Part shown: positions 63,406 to 64,000 of the stretch, in pieces
Layout of the letters: each line of letters begins with the position of its first letter
Position numbering within the stretch: the stretch's first letter is position 1
Assembly: GCA_963576735.1 (NCBI GenBank)
Contig: OY755190.1
Span: forward strand, 8,239,695-8,303,694
Direction of reading: 5' to 3'
Origin: Bedellia somnulentella
Taxonomy: Eukaryota > Arthropoda > Insecta > Lepidoptera > Bedelliidae
Length of the DNA stretch: 64,000 nucleotides
Made by a program: the position numbers and the translations under genes
Notes under the pieces: generated by a model
The model's database searches: none
What the model saw: the letters and a program-made list of their open reading frames with translations, nothing else
What the model was told of the DNA's origin: nothing

Positions 63406-64000
63406 TGATAGATAAATTTCATAAATTCAATCGCACCATGTTTTCTTCCAAATTCCTTTTTAATTAATCATGAATCATGAACCAAACCATTTTGTACCAA
63501 GTTTCTATGTTCAGAAATGATAATATCTTTAGTAAGTACAGATACGGATAGTAGTTGTGGGCTGCGGCGGCGGCCCGGTGCTGCCCCCTACCGTTGGTGA
63601 TAGTGGGAGAGCGTGCAGCGATTGCTCGGGAATATGGGGATGGTAAATGGTGGACCTCCATCCAAATTAATTGCTGAAATGAAGGGATAGTGCTTGCTTT
63701 TATTATATACAGGATGATTACGGGGTCGTGGAGCAAGAAAGAAGCATTTAACTTACTTTCTCCTAAGCATCACGATAGGTTAGGATTAACAGTACACCAG
63801 CGACTTATTTAAGTTTACAAAAAAAAAACTGCGACTATTCGAGATCATGGTCACCCTACTATTTCCCAAGAATTTTTTTGTCAAGTGCATAGACTTAACA
63901 ATCGTTGCAGTAGTTGCAATTGATATGACGATATTGATAGACAGATAAGAAATTTCTTCGATGCCTACTGCGATTACGTCCATTACTTTGTCGTATTTAG
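63406..64000. other. Intron 4 sequence, nothing recognised
   Basis: A GC-rich patch (GGCTGCGGCGGCGGCCCGGT, 63560-63580) stands out, but neither an exon of the carboxypeptidase nor a repeat was recognised. Confidence 0.35.

Noticed and set aside
62996..64000. Next carboxypeptidase exon
   Set aside because: I looked for the block that follows HAREW in M14 enzymes in all + frames and found none; the next exon must lie outside the window.

Overview
This window looks like a piece of a lepidopteran (moth or butterfly) genome. It is AT-rich and intron-containing, and it is packed with transposable elements whose types and motifs I associate with Lepidoptera: two RTE-clade LINEs, an R4/Dong-like LINE, Jockey/CR1-type LINEs, BEL/Pao, Gypsy and Copia LTR elements, Transib, piggyBac, Harbinger-like and Helitron-like DNA elements, and many SINE copies. 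The assignment to Lepidoptera rests on remembered family resemblance, not on a search.

One host gene is visible: the first four coding exons of a zinc carboxypeptidase (peptidase family M14A, probably a secreted digestive proenzyme) on the + strand. The exons are 47828-47901 (signal peptide), 53714-53923 and 54984-55077 (propeptide and linker), and 62819-62995 (start of the catalytic domain, with the zinc-binding HxxE motif). Splice sites and phases agree across all four. The rest of the catalytic domain lies beyond the right edge. Its three introns (5.8, 1.1 and 7.7 kb) consist largely of nested mobile elements.

Left of the gene (1-47.8 kb) I see no host gene. In order: a Copia pol tail (2-127); a MITE (1686-2083); a TA-flanked 2.0-kb DNA transposon with about 340-bp terminal inverted repeats whose single ORF combines FEN/XPG-like nuclease motifs with a Tesmin-type CXC cysteine domain (4224-6241); a CR1/Jockey-type LINE (7069-8691); a young 5'-truncated RTE LINE with a perfect 15-bp target duplication (13697-14922); an R4/Dong relic (19014-21047); a Gypsy element with near-identical 1,285-bp LTRs but a defective interior (24293-29668); a miniature LTR element (31075-31860); a Harbinger-like deletion derivative with a MADF exon (34780-35398) beside a PIF1-type helicase relic (35404-36258); and a BEL/Pao element with matching 205-bp LTRs but broken genes (40328-46765).

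Inside the gene, intron 1 holds a Helitron-like element into which a Transib transposon (48742-52237) has inserted. The Transib keeps a 722-codon RAG1-like transposase ORF, starts and ends with the heptamer CACAGTG, and is flanked by CGTAC. Intron 2 holds an RTE copy starting about 10 bp after the splice donor. Intron 3 holds a TTAA-flanked piggyBac relic carrying a Jockey LINE whose endonuclease domain is deleted.

Two SINE families dominate the short repeats: SINE-a (about 245-255 bp, head of unknown origin) and SINE-b (about 365 bp, tRNA-derived head). Both end in a small CCC/GGG hairpin, then GTGA, then a short tandem tail, closely resembling the 3' end of the RTE LINE at 13697-14922. This suggests that one LINE lineage mobilises both families. 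Apart from the carboxypeptidase exons, the coding sequence here belongs to mobile elements, and only the Transib and the FEN/CXC ORFs look like candidates for function.
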